Assembly: GCF_031457275.1 (NCBI RefSeq)
Contig: NZ_JAVDWH010000001.1
Span: 868,001-932,000 of the forward strand
DNA: 64,000 nt
Origin: Aeromicrobium panaciterrae
GTDB lineage: Bacteria > Actinomycetota > Actinomycetes > Propionibacteriales > Nocardioidaceae
Direction: 5' to 3'
In this document: one piece after another, positions 1-9,012 of the stretch
How positions within the stretch are numbered: the stretch's first letter is position 1
Layout: each line of letters begins with the position of its first letter
Made by a program: the position numbers and the translations under genes
The notes under the pieces: generated by a model
Database searches by the model: none
The model's input: the letters and a program-made list of their open reading frames with translations, nothing else
Told to the model about the DNA's origin: nothing

Positions 1-441
1 GTTCGTCGCCTCGGCGTTCGCCACTTTGATCGCGCGACCTCGATGCTGCGACGTCGTGGCGCATCAGCGGTGTTCCTCACCCGCCTCGTGCCGATCGTTC
101 GCACACTGACGCCGGCCGCGGCAGGCGCAGCCGGGCTCGAGTACCGCCGCTTCGCACCCGCGTCGCTGGCCGGCTCGGCGACCTGGGCGGCCGCGTATGT
201 CGGCGGTGGATCGGTTGTCGCGACGGTCACCTCGGTGACGACCGACACCTTCGGTCGCGCCTCATGGTTGTTGCTGGTGCTCCTTGCACTGGCTGTGGTC
301 CCGGTGCTGATCATTCGCGCCGTCGTGGGCGTACGTCCGGTGGCTGCCGCTCCGGACGTAGCGTCCCTCGAGCTTTCGACCGGTGCGCGACCGTACCGGT
401 CGACGTTCGCGCCGCTGATCGGTGACGTGCACGGCTACTAG
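1..441 (+). CDS. DedA family membrane protein, C-terminal part
   Basis: The reading frame is open from base 1, so the N-terminus lies outside the window. The visible 146 codons contain the conserved DedA segment FLTRLVPIVRTLTPAAAG (an Arg/Pro-rich re-entrant region) followed by two hydrophobic stretches that look like the last membrane helices. DedA proteins are inner-membrane proteins linked to lipid flipping and proton-motive-force homeostasis; the substrate here cannot be told. The C-terminal tail after the last helix is about 40 residues and polar. Its TAG stop shares a CTAG with the stop of the convergent neighbour. Confidence 0.8.
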   Translation, partial: VRRLGVRHFDRATSMLRRRGASAVFLTRLVPIVRTLTPAAAGAAGLEYRRFAPASLAGSATWAAAYVGGGSVVATVTSVTTDTFGRASWLLLVLLALAVVPVLIIRAVVGVRPVAAAPDVASLELSTGARPYRSTFAPLIGDVHGY

Positions 442-1145
442 GAGAAGTTGGCCAGGTCGATCAGGACCCACACCTGCTCGGCGTGACCCAGTAGTTCGCC
501 CTCTGCCGTGTAGAGCGCAGTGTCGGTGAAGAACTTGCGGCCGTCCCGTTCATACAGGCTGCCCACCGAAATGCAGGGCTCTCCCGCAACCGGCAGGCGA
601 GTGACCTCGGCGGTCATCAATCCGAGAACCATCGAGTTGCTAGTGAAGTCCGCCGCCCAGCCGCCGGGGCAGTCCAGCGCGGCCCACATCACTGGGACGT
701 CGATGGCGCCGTCGTCTCCACCGAAGGCCGCATGCGGCGTCCATGGTGCTGATGTCCTGCCATCGGCGTACGGGCCGGTGAACAGTCGCAGCCCGTCACC
801 CTCATCGCGTTTGGTGCCACAGGTGAAGCACCGATCGAACGGATGGTTGTGGAAGCCCGGGTATGCCGCGAGTCCGGCCTTCGCCTGCTTGTGTGTCGGG
901 CAGGGCGGGGGATCGCGTCGGAACTCGCCGCTGCTCGCCTCGCCGACAACTGCTCCGCCGGCCGTCAGCAGGCGAGTCTCCGCGTCGCTGCTTTCCCAGG
1001 AGAGGGGAGTTGCCAGCGGGGGTGGAATGCGCAGTTTGGACGTTGTCGGGCCATCGCCGCCCAGCTCGTTGGCGATCAGCCCGGCGACATACCCGCCATT
1101 GCCCGTGCGATCGGGTCCGTTGAACTGGGTCGAGATCGTGACCAT
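438..1145 (-). CDS. Thioesterase-like (hotdog-type) protein
   Basis: A 235-residue protein whose start (STQFNGPDRTGNGGYVAGLIA) and second half (YERDGRKFFTDTALYT followed by AEQVWVLID) resemble actinobacterial acyl-CoA thioesterase-like proteins with two hotdog halves. The middle has a CFTCG and a second cysteine cluster (PPPCPT), possibly a small metal site. The substrate is not recognisable. The ATG is preceded by TAGGTT and six bases, consistent with a leaderless transcript. It lies downstream of the photolyase gene on the same strand and ends convergently on the DedA gene. Confidence 0.6.
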   Translation of the reverse strand: MVTISTQFNGPDRTGNGGYVAGLIANELGGDGPTTSKLRIPPPLATPLSWESSDAETRLLTAGGAVVGEASSGEFRRDPPPCPTHKQAKAGLAAYPGFHNHPFDRCFTCGTKRDEGDGLRLFTGPYADGRTSAPWTPHAAFGGDDGAIDVPVMWAALDCPGGWAADFTSNSMVLGLMTAEVTRLPVAGEPCISVGSLYERDGRKFFTDTALYTAEGELLGHAEQVWVLIDLANFS

Positions 1146-1158
1146 GCAGTCAACCTAC

Positions 1159-2499
1159 TCAGCGAATGACCTCGTAGCGTCGGAGCGACTCGATCCGCTC
1201 CTCCGAGTGGTCGACGATCGGAGCGGGATAGCCGGCCGGCGGTGGATCAAGCTCCCACGGGGTGTGCACGTTCTTGGCGGGTACATCGGCAAGCTCCGGC
1301 ACCCAGCGACGTACGTACTCACCGTCCGGATCGAACTTCTTCCCCTGTGTCGTCGGGTTGAAGACGCGGAAGTACGGCGATGCGTCCGTGCCCGAGCCTG
1401 CGACCCACTGCCAGCCGTGTTGATTGGATGCGAGGTCGCCATCGACGAGCTGGTCCATGAAGTGTCGAGCGCCGTGCTGCCACTCGAGGTGCAGGTCTTT
1501 GACGAGGAAGCTGGCGACGATCATGCGGACTCGGTTATGCATCCATCCTTCCGAGAGCAGCTGGCGCATTCCGGCATCGACGATCGGGAATCCAGTGCGG
1601 CCTTGCTTCCACGCTGCGAGAGCCTCGCCGGGTTCGTCGTACTCCATCTGCTCGAACGCGCGGTTGTAGTAGCCGAACGCGGAGTCGGGGCGATGGTGCA
1701 GCACGTCGGCGTAGAACTCGCGGAAGGCCAATTCGCGTGCGTACGCCTCTGCACCCTTCGACCTGAGCTGAGCGAGGTCGGCGAGCATCGTGCGTGGGTG
1801 GATCGTGCCCCATTTGAGGTGCACCGACATGCGCGAAGTGCGGTCTCTGCCGGGCAGGTCTCGTGCCGAGTCGTACTCGGCGACATCCTCGTCCAGGAAC
1901 TGCCGCCAACGCGCGAGCGCCGCGTCTTCGCCGTACGGCGGAAGACGCATTCCGTCCTGAACGGGGGTTTCGGGGATGCTCACGCCACCGTCGGGATGGA
2001 TCCAGCTCACTTCATCCAGGGCAGTGTCCGGAGCGCGCCACCCGTGCTTCTGCCAGGCGCGGAAGAACGGCGTGAATACGCGATACCCAGTCCCGTCGTC
2101 TTTGGTCACCCGTCCAGGTGCGACCGCGTAGGGCGAGCCCGTTCGCTCCAGCCGAACACCGTGCGTGGCCAGGGAGCGCTCGACGGCGTCATCGCGACGA
2201 GCTCCGTACGGGGTGAACGCCGCTGCAACATGCACGCTGTCGGCTCCAACCTCCTGCGCGACCCGGCTGACCTCGGTGCGGGGGTCGCCTCGCACGACAT
2301 GCAGCCCGTCGATGCGTTGCGAGAAGTCGCCGAGCAAACGTGCGAGGTAGGCGGCTCGGGCGTTCTGGATCCAGAGCGTCTCATCAACAACGAATAGTGG
2401 GACGACTCCGTCCTGCCGCCCGGCAAGACTGGCCATTGTGAGTGCTGGATTGTCTTGCAGACGCAGGTCGCTGCGGAACCACATCACGGAAGTCGGCAC
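1159..2499 (-). CDS. phr: Deoxyribodipyrimidine photolyase (class I)
   Basis: 446 residues, the usual length of class I CPD photolyases, which repair UV pyrimidine dimers with FAD and blue light. The N-terminus VMWFRSDLRLQDNPAL is the antenna/Rossmann domain signature, and the C-terminal half carries the FAD-binding and DNA-binding motifs GFPIVDAGMRQL, NRVRMIVASFLVKDL and WQWVAGSGTDASPYFRVF. The frame stays open far upstream across the divergent regulator, but homology begins at the GTG at 2499 (VPTSVMWF); ATG 2484 is the alternative. GAGGAT plus six bases precedes the GTG, a leaderless-type promoter. Confidence 0.93.
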   Translation of the reverse strand: MPTSVMWFRSDLRLQDNPALTMASLAGRQDGVVPLFVVDETLWIQNARAAYLARLLGDFSQRIDGLHVVRGDPRTEVSRVAQEVGADSVHVAAAFTPYGARRDDAVERSLATHGVRLERTGSPYAVAPGRVTKDDGTGYRVFTPFFRAWQKHGWRAPDTALDEVSWIHPDGGVSIPETPVQDGMRLPPYGEDAALARWRQFLDEDVAEYDSARDLPGRDRTSRMSVHLKWGTIHPRTMLADLAQLRSKGAEAYARELAFREFYADVLHHRPDSAFGYYNRAFEQMEYDEPGEALAAWKQGRTGFPIVDAGMRQLLSEGWMHNRVRMIVASFLVKDLHLEWQHGARHFMDQLVDGDLASNQHGWQWVAGSGTDASPYFRVFNPTTQGKKFDPDGEYVRRWVPELADVPAKNVHTPWELDPPPAGYPAPIVDHSEERIESLRRYEVIR

Positions 2500-2553
2500 G
2501 CTCCTATCCTCATGGCTGCATGCTCGTCGCGCACGACGTGAAACAATGAATCC

Positions 2554-3243
2554 GTGAGCGACCTCATCGACACCACAGAGATGTACCTCCGTACGGTTTA
2601 CGAGCTTGAGGAGGAGGGCATCGTCCCTCTTCGTGCACGTATTGCCGAGCGCCTGCATCAGAGCGGACCGACGGTCAGTCAGACCGTCGCCCGTATGGAG
2701 CGTGACGGGCTGCTCACCGTCGAGGGCGACCGTCACCTCGAGCTGTCTCCCAAGGGACGTCAGCTCGCCACTCGGGTGATGCGCAAGCACCGTCTCGCGG
2801 AGCGCCTGCTCACCGACATCATCGGTCTCGAGATCGAGTTCGTGCACGAAGAAGCCTGCCGCTGGGAACACGTGATGTCCGAGCAGGTCGAGCGCCGTCT
2901 CGTCGAACTGCTCGATCACCCGAACGAGTCGCCGTACGGCAACCCGATTCCCGGACTGGCCGAGCTTGGCGAGACTGGCGAGGACACCGAATTCCTTGAT
3001 GGTGTCGTGCCCATGACCAAGGCAATCATCGGCTCCACCGAACCCGTACGCCTTGTCGTCCGCCGCATCGTCGAAGAGCTTCAGAAGGACACTGAGGTCA
3101 TGTCAGTGCTGCGTCGCGTTGGCGCGCTACCCGGCAACGACGTTCTCGTCTCACAGGGTCACGACGGCGTGATCGTCGCGCGTCAGGGTGAGACTGCCGA
3201 GATCGACGAAGAGTCGGCATCGCACATCTTCGTCTCCAGCTGA
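2554..3243 (+). CDS. ideR: Iron-dependent repressor, DtxR/IdeR family
   Basis: 229 residues with the three DtxR domains: N-terminal winged helix (about 1-70), metal-binding/dimerisation domain (about 71-140) and a C-terminal SH3-like domain. All classical metal ligands fall at the family numbering: Met10, His79, Glu83, His98, Cys102, Glu105 and His106. It should bind Fe(II) in the cytoplasm and repress iron uptake while activating storage genes. The GTG start lies six bases after AACAAT, so the mRNA is probably leaderless. It is divergent from the photolyase gene; no siderophore or iron gene is adjacent, in keeping with a global regulator. Confidence 0.95.
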   Translation: MSDLIDTTEMYLRTVYELEEEGIVPLRARIAERLHQSGPTVSQTVARMERDGLLTVEGDRHLELSPKGRQLATRVMRKHRLAERLLTDIIGLEIEFVHEEACRWEHVMSEQVERRLVELLDHPNESPYGNPIPGLAELGETGEDTEFLDGVVPMTKAIIGSTEPVRLVVRRIVEELQKDTEVMSVLRRVGALPGNDVLVSQGHDGVIVARQGETAEIDEESASHIFVSS

Positions 3244-3256
3244 GTTTCGTTTCGAG

Positions 3257-4069
3257 CTAAGCCTTCGGCTTCCATGGGACAAAACCGCTGGTTCGACGTA
3301 CGTACTCGTCGTAGCCGGGTTTGCTCTTCTTCATGCCCTTTTCATTGAGGGCTGCTCCGGTGACCTTGGTCAGGAAGATCGTCATGGCGATGGGGCTGAT
3401 GACGGTCGCGAGACCTGCCCAGGAGCTGGCAGCGACGATCCAGATGCCGACCCAGACGCAGGCGTCGCCGAAGTAGTTGGGGTGGCGGGTGTAGCGCCAC
3501 AGGCCTTGGTCCATCAGCTTGCCCTTGTTGGCGGGATCGCTCTTGAACGCGGCAAGCTGGGCGTCACCAACGCCTTCGAAGACGTTTCCAAGCGTGAAGA
3601 TGGCAAGCCCGAGGGCGACAACCCACCAGACGATGTCCTCGTTGTTGGCCCCGACCATGATCGGCGTCGCGACGAGCCACATTGCGATGCCCTGTGGCAG
3701 GAACACCCGCAGGAGGGCGACCTGGGCAAAGGATCGGCCGTCGGCTGCGGCCAGCTCGGCGTACCGGGGATCCTCGGGCGCGTTGGCATTGCGGCGGTGC
3801 AGGTGCCACGAGAGACGCAATCCCCACACAGCAGTCATCGCGAGCAGAATCCAGCGAAGGTATGGGTCGCCGTCCCCACCTGAGGCCACCAAAACGGTCT
3901 CGGCGGCCACGAGAACGAAGCCGATGCCCCACATGGTGTCGACGACGGTCAGCTTCTTCTTGCGCTGCGCGATCGCCAGGCCGACCCCCATGAACGCGAC
4001 GACAACGCCCAGACCGGCAGCGAGGCTGGTGAAGGATTGGGACAGGTCGTTGGGGATCATGCCAGCCAC
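3257..4069 (-). CDS. DUF1295 (steroid 5-alpha-reductase-like) membrane protein
   Basis: 270 residues, about seven hydrophobic helices, with the DUF1295 C-terminal signature LWRYTRHPNYFGD followed by YDEYVRRTSGFVPW. This family is related to steroid 5-alpha-reductases and isoprenylcysteine methyltransferases; its reaction in bacteria is not settled. Its ATG lies inside the 3' end of the cyclopropane-fatty-acid synthase gene (13-bp overlap), so the two are co-translated. That implies a role in modifying membrane fatty acids together with the methyltransferase (inference). It is convergent with the iron regulator across a 13-bp gap. Confidence 0.8.
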   Translation of the reverse strand: MAGMIPNDLSQSFTSLAAGLGVVVAFMGVGLAIAQRKKKLTVVDTMWGIGFVLVAAETVLVASGGDGDPYLRWILLAMTAVWGLRLSWHLHRRNANAPEDPRYAELAAADGRSFAQVALLRVFLPQGIAMWLVATPIMVGANNEDIVWWVVALGLAIFTLGNVFEGVGDAQLAAFKSDPANKGKLMDQGLWRYTRHPNYFGDACVWVGIWIVAASSWAGLATVISPIAMTIFLTKVTGAALNEKGMKKSKPGYDEYVRRTSGFVPWKPKA

Positions 4070-5400
4070 GCTAGTGGTGACGTCGGCATGCCAGCGACGC
4101 CGTTCGCACTCGGTTTGACCGCAAGGATCTGGTCGACGCCCATGCGGTTCTCCTCGAAGGCGAGCGCTCCGCCGACAAGATAGAGACGCCAGACCCGCGC
4201 GTTCTCCTCACCGATCAGGGCGACGGCCGTTGACCAGTTGTTCTTGAGATTGTCGGCCCAGCCTGCGACGGTCTGCGGGTAGTGCTCACGCATGGCCTGC
4301 ACATCGCGGATCTCGAGGCCGGCGTCAGCGATCAGTCCGATCGTCTTGGCGAGGGGCTTCATGTGCATGTCTGGCGCGATGTACGTCTCGATGAACGGCC
4401 CGCCGCCCGGACGGTCGCCGACCGCATCGTTGCTGCGCGACATCTGCTGGATCAGCACGCGGCCGCCTGGACGCAGGTAGCGGTGGATCGACTCGGTGAA
4501 GACGACGTACTCCTTGTCGCCGACGTGCTCGCCCATCTCGATCGACGCAATCGCATCGATGCCGTTGTCGTTGACGCCCGACTCGCGGAGGTCGCGGAAG
4601 TGTCGGAGGCTGACCTCGACCCGATCCTCGAGCCCGCGCTCGGCGGCCTTCTTCATGACGTAGTCGCGCTGCTCCGACGAGAGGGTCACGCCGGTGACGT
4701 GCACGCCGTAGTGCTCGGCCGCGAACAGGGTCAGCGATCCCCAGCCCGACCCGATGTCGACCATCCGCATACCGGGCTCGAGCCCGAGCTTGCGGCAGAT
4801 CAGGTGGAGCTTGGCGGTCTGCGCCTCCTCCAGTGACATCTCCGGAGTGACGTGGAAGCCGCTGGAGTAGGCCATGTTGGGGTCGAGGATCAGCTCGTAG
4901 AAATCGTTCGACAGGTCGTAGTGGTGCGAGATCGCTGCTTGGTCGCGCTCTTTGCTGTGCAGCTCGCCGGTCAGGTTGGACTCGGCAGCAGGCGCGGGTG
5001 GTCGACGTCCGATCGCGCCAAGTCGCACGGCCAGTGCCGCAGCCTTGGCCACCTGCTTGGGTCCGATCTTGGGTCTCCCGGCCGAGCCGTCGGCGGCGCG
5101 CGCATCGCGTACAGCGGCCCACATCGTGCGCAGTCCTTCGCCGAGGTCGCCCTCGATGTCGAGATCGCCTTGGACGTACGCGCGTGCAACGCCCAACTCG
5201 CCTGGCTTCCAGATCACGTGACGGAGAGCCCGCTTGTTGCGGATGACGACAACGGGTGCGCCTGGTGCTCCGGCCTCGCTGCCGTCCCACGCTCGAAGGC
5301 GGATCGGCAACGTGAGACCGAGCGTCTCTTCGGCGAGGTTCAGGAGCGCGGCAGCTTTGTTCACGAGACAAGTGTTTCGCGGGCCTCGGGGTTGCGCCAT
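4057..5400 (-). CDS. cfa: Cyclopropane-fatty-acyl-phospholipid synthase family methyltransferase
   Basis: 447 residues. The CFA/mycolic-acid-methyltransferase fold is clear: SNDFYELILDPNMAYSSGF upstream of the SAM-binding motif VDIGSGWGSLTLFAA, then GVTLSSEQRDYV, SIEMGEHVG and GGRVLIQQMSR. It would transfer a methylene or methyl group from SAM to unsaturated acyl chains of membrane phospholipids. The ATG at 5400 is used (GACAAT lies five bases upstream); a GTG at 5364 would remove 12 residues. It overlaps the DUF1295 gene by 13 bp. Cyclopropanation versus branched-chain (10-methyl) formation cannot be decided from sequence alone; no FAD reductase partner is adjacent. Confidence 0.88.
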   Translation of the reverse strand: MAQPRGPRNTCLVNKAAALLNLAEETLGLTLPIRLRAWDGSEAGAPGAPVVVIRNKRALRHVIWKPGELGVARAYVQGDLDIEGDLGEGLRTMWAAVRDARAADGSAGRPKIGPKQVAKAAALAVRLGAIGRRPPAPAAESNLTGELHSKERDQAAISHHYDLSNDFYELILDPNMAYSSGFHVTPEMSLEEAQTAKLHLICRKLGLEPGMRMVDIGSGWGSLTLFAAEHYGVHVTGVTLSSEQRDYVMKKAAERGLEDRVEVSLRHFRDLRESGVNDNGIDAIASIEMGEHVGDKEYVVFTESIHRYLRPGGRVLIQQMSRSNDAVGDRPGGGPFIETYIAPDMHMKPLAKTIGLIADAGLEIRDVQAMREHYPQTVAGWADNLKNNWSTAVALIGEENARVWRLYLVGGALAFEENRMGVDQILAVKPSANGVAGMPTSPLAWLA

Positions 5401-5433
5401 CTCAAATTGTCATGGGCTGGCATGCTTTACGGC

Positions 5434-5886
5434 ATGAGCCTCGGGAGCGCCGTGACCACGTGGTTGCGCGGCATGGGGCTCGAGATCCTCGGGTGGATTC
5501 TCATACCTCTCGGCATCATCCTGATGCCGCTGCCAGGCCCCGGGATGTTGATCGTCGCCGGAGGGGTTGCGCTGCTGTCGCGCCGCCACGTCTGGGCGCA
5601 GAATGCGCGTGGGTTCGTCGAGAAGCGAGCCATTGACGCGGCTAAGTACGGGGTCGCGACCGTTCCGCGCATCGTCATGAGCACGCTCGGCGGTGTGTGG
5701 TTGGCCGCGCTTGGATTCGTGTGGTGGCACGGCGTCAACATTCCCGAGTTCGAGCTCGTCAACATCGGATTCGGACCCGAGCTGCCTGGTGGGCGGGCAG
5801 CAGCGTTCGGTCTGTGGGCCTCAGCACTGGCGACCTGGGCGTTGATCGCATTCAGCGTCAACCGCTGGCGCTTGCATCTCACTTGA
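5434..5886 (+). CDS. Small membrane protein, PGPGW/TIGR02611-like
   Basis: 150 residues from ATG 5434 (ATG 5422 would add four). The first hydrophobic helix contains GWILIPLGIILMPLPGPGM, the hallmark of the actinobacterial TIGR02611/PGPGW transmembrane family, and a second pair of helices lies at the C-terminus (VWLAALGFVWW and LWASALATWALIAF). Function of the family is unknown. It is divergent from the CFA-synthase gene with a very short intergenic space and its end overlaps the convergent DUF1707 gene by 8 bp. Confidence 0.7.
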   Translation: MSLGSAVTTWLRGMGLEILGWILIPLGIILMPLPGPGMLIVAGGVALLSRRHVWAQNARGFVEKRAIDAAKYGVATVPRIVMSTLGGVWLAALGFVWWHGVNIPEFELVNIGFGPELPGGRAAAFGLWASALATWALIAFSVNRWRLHLT

Positions 5887-6688
5887 ACGGGTAGCGGAAC
5901 GTCTCTTTGCCCTCGAGGGTGAACACGTAGTAGCCAGACTCGCTGTACTCGTTGGAGACGTACACCGTCATCGCCGGGAGTTCGTCGCGTTCGTCCAGGA
6001 CGATGTAGATCGACTGGACCTCTTTGACGTTCAGTTCGTCGGGTGCGCGCTTGACCGCGTCCATGAGCGCCGGAATGTTGATCGCCGCCATGTCGACGAC
6101 GGTGTCCTCGCCCTGACGCGTCGACTTGCTCGGGTCGCCGTCGTAGCCCTCCCTGAACGACCAGCGCTCGGTGCGTCGCGGGTTGTCGGGAACGACGATA
6201 TTGACGCTCGCGTAGTCGGGGTAGATCGCTGCTGACTCGACTGTGGTCGTGCCGAACGCCGAGCGAGTGGCCGCGACAAACTTCTTGAAGCCGGCGGCGG
6301 TGTGGAGCTTGAGCAGGCCGTTCGGCTGGTTGTTGAGATTGGGTTCGCTGGTGTCGGTTGATGGGCCCGCAGTCTGAGAGTCATTGCCAGACGACGACGC
6401 GATCCAGATGATGATCGACGCTATGGCGGGGATGAGTGCGCCAATCAGAATCTTGGTCAGCAGACCTTTGGGAACCGACGCCGTCGACAGAGGATTGTTG
6501 ATCCGCGTTGCGCCCAGCGGTCGGAGATCTGACGTGAGGTGAGCAAGTTCGTCGAGTGTCTTGGCCTGCAGCGCGGCCTGCGTACGGGCTTCGCGCTCTG
6601 CATCGTCAATGCGACCATCCGCGAAGGCCGACTCGATCTCGTTGAGACACAGATCGCGGTCGGCGTCACTCGCTCGGGTTCCCGCCAT
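5879..6688 (-). CDS. DUF1707 membrane-anchored protein
   Basis: 269 residues from the ATG at 6688; ATG 6718 would add ten. The N-terminus has the DUF1707 pattern RASDADRDLCLNEI followed by AFADGRIDDAERE, usually found at the cytoplasmic end of actinobacterial membrane proteins. One transmembrane helix follows (LLTKILIGALIPAIASIIIW), then about 170 extracytoplasmic residues with no recognised fold; a PepSY/TPM-like shape is possible but unsupported. Function unknown. The gene has no obvious Shine-Dalgarno at either start. Confidence 0.65.
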   Translation of the reverse strand: MAGTRASDADRDLCLNEIESAFADGRIDDAEREARTQAALQAKTLDELAHLTSDLRPLGATRINNPLSTASVPKGLLTKILIGALIPAIASIIIWIASSSGNDSQTAGPSTDTSEPNLNNQPNGLLKLHTAAGFKKFVAATRSAFGTTTVESAAIYPDYASVNIVVPDNPRRTERWSFREGYDGDPSKSTRQGEDTVVDMAAINIPALMDAVKRAPDELNVKEVQSIYIVLDERDELPAMTVYVSNEYSESGYYVFTLEGKETFRYPFK

Positions 6689-6729
6689 GGCAGGCACGAT
6701 ATCGCCAATTTCGGCCATAAGGTGAGCAG

Positions 6730-7698
6730 ATGTCTCGACTCGGCGCCCTCTATCCCGCGGCTGATCTGCCGTATGTCAGCCTCGGCACCAGCCCGACGCC
6801 CGTACGCCGCCTCGACGGTCTCGGTGTCTCCCAGGAGGTGTGGCTGAAGGACGAAGCCGCGTTCGGCGACGGGGGCTGGGGCGGCAACAAGGTCCGCAAG
6901 CTGGAGTGGATCATTCCGGAGGCACACCGTCGCAATAAGAAGACGATGTTCACGGTCGGCGGCATTGGGACGCATTGGGGTCTCGCGGCAGCGTTGTACG
7001 GACGCGAGCATGGACTCCACACCGTCCTCGGACTCGTCGACCAGCCGATCGATGACCACGTACGAGAGCAGACGGCCCGTCTCGATGCATCCGGCGCCAC
7101 GATCTATCGCTATCCATCGGTGGCCCGCCTCAAGCTCGCGGCGCCGATGATCCTTGCGCGCCACCGGATGCCGTATTACCTGCCGGCCGGTGGTTCATCC
7201 CCGGTAGGAAGCTTGGGGTACGTCGAGGTGGCGCTCGAGATCGCCGAACAGGTTGCTGCTGGTGAACTGCCCGAGCCCGCCACCGTCGTTTCTGCTGTCG
7301 GATCGGGAGGCACGGTTGCGGGACTGGCTCTCGGTTTCCGCCTCGCCGGACTCTCGACGCGGGTCTTTGGGGCCGTCGTCAACGACTCATTCAGGCTCGA
7401 TGCGGTCACCACCAGTCGACTGGCGACCAAAACGGCCGATCTGATGCGGTCACGGGGAGCCGATATCGGCAAGGTGGTCATCGGACCGGACGACCTGACG
7501 GCAACGTCGAAGTGGATGGGCGAGACGTACGGCGCCACGACGCCAGAGGGCGCGAATGCGCTCGCACTGGCCGAGCGCGTCGCGGGCTTGGAACTCGAAC
7601 CGGTCTACACCGCAAAGGCGCTGGCAGCGATCCTCGAGGGCAATATTCCCGGCCCGATTCTCTACCTCAACACCCACGGGCCGCGACCCGTCGCGTAA
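6730..7698 (+). CDS. D-cysteine desulfhydrase / ACC deaminase-like PLP enzyme
   Basis: 322 residues of the tryptophan-synthase-beta (fold II) PLP family, closest in pattern to 1-aminocyclopropane-1-carboxylate deaminase and D-cysteine desulfhydrase: GGNKVRKLEW supplies the PLP lysine (Lys54), VGSGGTVAGLALGF the phosphate-binding loop and LELEPVYTAKA the C-terminal signature. The ACC-deaminase cofactor-proximal pattern is not exact, so D-cysteine desulfhydrase (D-Cys to pyruvate, sulfide and ammonia) is the likelier reaction. AAGGTGAGCAG precedes the ATG as ribosome binding site. It is divergent from the DUF1707 gene. Confidence 0.85.
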   Translation: MSRLGALYPAADLPYVSLGTSPTPVRRLDGLGVSQEVWLKDEAAFGDGGWGGNKVRKLEWIIPEAHRRNKKTMFTVGGIGTHWGLAAALYGREHGLHTVLGLVDQPIDDHVREQTARLDASGATIYRYPSVARLKLAAPMILARHRMPYYLPAGGSSPVGSLGYVEVALEIAEQVAAGELPEPATVVSAVGSGGTVAGLALGFRLAGLSTRVFGAVVNDSFRLDAVTTSRLATKTADLMRSRGADIGKVVIGPDDLTATSKWMGETYGATTPEGANALALAERVAGLELEPVYTAKALAAILEGNIPGPILYLNTHGPRPVA

Positions 7699-7753
7699 CC
7701 CAGCCCGACGACGGGTCGTTAAACCCCCACACAGGAAACCGAGGGGACTGTCA

Positions 7754-8974
7754 GTGCATCTGACTCGCACGTTCAAAACCGTATGTCGTCGCGTTGCAGT
7801 GGCGGGCGTTGTCGTGTCGACCCTGGTCGCCGCGACGGGCGCTTCCGCGCAGGCTGACCCCGTCAGCGATCTCCTCGCGCAGGCTCGCTCAATCTTGGCC
7901 ACGGCAACTAGCGCCGACCCGCTGAAGGTTGTCATCACAACCGATACCGGCGGCGCTCCGTCGATCAGCTCGGTCCGGGCAACCTCAGGTGCGAATGCGC
8001 TCGAGCTCATCGTCGCGGCCCTCAAGAAGCCGTCGACCATTGGCGTCGACATGGCGCACCCCGTGAAGATGGCCGCCAGCAACGACCCCTACCGGAAGTA
8101 CCAGTGGGGTCTTGACCTGTTCAACGCCGAGAGCCGCTGGAAGACTTCGAAGGGCACTGGCGTCGTTGTCGCGGTTGTTGACACCGGTGTGTCCGCTTCG
8201 CACCCCGACTTCAAGGGCAGGGTGCTCTCCGGCCGCGATTTCATTGCGCCCGGTACGAGCGCCAACGACGCAAATGGTCATGGCACCCACGTCGCCGGAA
8301 TCATCGCTGCCAACGCCAACAACGACGTAGGCGGAGCCGGGCTGGCCCCTCGGGTGAAGATCCTGCCCGTGCGTGTGCTCGACGCGACCGGCGAAGGCGA
8401 CAACGCCGGAGTCGCCAGCGGAATCATCTGGGCAGCCAAGAAGGGCGCCAAGGTCATCAACCTCTCTCTTGGCTCGACGCAGAATGACACTGCGATCAAG
8501 GAAGCCGTCTCGTACGCACAGTCGCTCAATGTCGTCGTGATCGCTGCGGCGGGCAACGAGGGTTGTGGACTGCTCGGCACACCGACGTCCTATCCAGCGG
8601 CCTACCCTGGAGTCCTTGGCGTCGGCGCAATCTCGAAGGATCGCACCGTTGCGAGCTACTCGAGTTGTGGCAGCTGGGTCGATGTCGTCGCACCCGGCAG
8701 CGCGATCGTCTCAACCATGATCTCGTCGGCAAACTCTGATCTCGGGTGCACTCCCGGCAAGCGGTACTGCACGCTGTCTGGCACCTCAATGGCCACACCG
8801 TTCGTCGCGGCGACTGCTGCTCTGGAGATCGCCCGTCTCGGTGGTCATTTCAGTCAGGCCTCGATCATTTCGCGACTGCAGAGCACTGCGACTGATCTCG
8901 GCAGGTCTGGTCGAGACAACGACTATGGCTACGGACTGATAAGCCCCAGCAGGATGCTGGCCGGCGCAAACTAG
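7754..8974 (+). CDS. Secreted subtilisin-like serine protease (S8)
   Basis: 406 residues from the GTG at 7754, preceded by GAGGGGACTGTCA. A Sec signal peptide (VAVAGVVVSTLVAATGASAQA) is followed by a pro-region of about 85 residues and the S8 domain. The catalytic triad is Asp143 (AVVDTG), His176 (NGHGTHVAG) and Ser345 (SGTSMATPF), with oxyanion Asn268 (AAGNEG). Four cysteines in the mature domain could form disulfides. There is no C-terminal membrane anchor, so it is not a mycosin of a type VII system, and no inhibitor or substrate gene is adjacent. Confidence 0.9.
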   Translation: MHLTRTFKTVCRRVAVAGVVVSTLVAATGASAQADPVSDLLAQARSILATATSADPLKVVITTDTGGAPSISSVRATSGANALELIVAALKKPSTIGVDMAHPVKMAASNDPYRKYQWGLDLFNAESRWKTSKGTGVVVAVVDTGVSASHPDFKGRVLSGRDFIAPGTSANDANGHGTHVAGIIAANANNDVGGAGLAPRVKILPVRVLDATGEGDNAGVASGIIWAAKKGAKVINLSLGSTQNDTAIKEAVSYAQSLNVVVIAAAGNEGCGLLGTPTSYPAAYPGVLGVGAISKDRTVASYSSCGSWVDVVAPGSAIVSTMISSANSDLGCTPGKRYCTLSGTSMATPFVAATAALEIARLGGHFSQASIISRLQSTATDLGRSGRDNDYGYGLISPSRMLAGAN

Positions 8975-9012
8975 CCGTGGCGCCTCTGGCGTACATGCCG
9001 GAGGATGAGGCC

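Noticed and set aside
520..2397. Long open frame (625 codons) on the plus strand opposite the thioesterase-like and photolyase genes
   Set aside because: Product has no recognisable motif, is Arg/Ser/Pro-rich as expected of the antisense of GC-rich genes, and both opposite-strand genes are clear homologues.
7754..8974. Subtilase as a mycosin of a type VII secretion system
   Set aside because: No C-terminal transmembrane anchor and no Ecc or WXG100 genes nearby.
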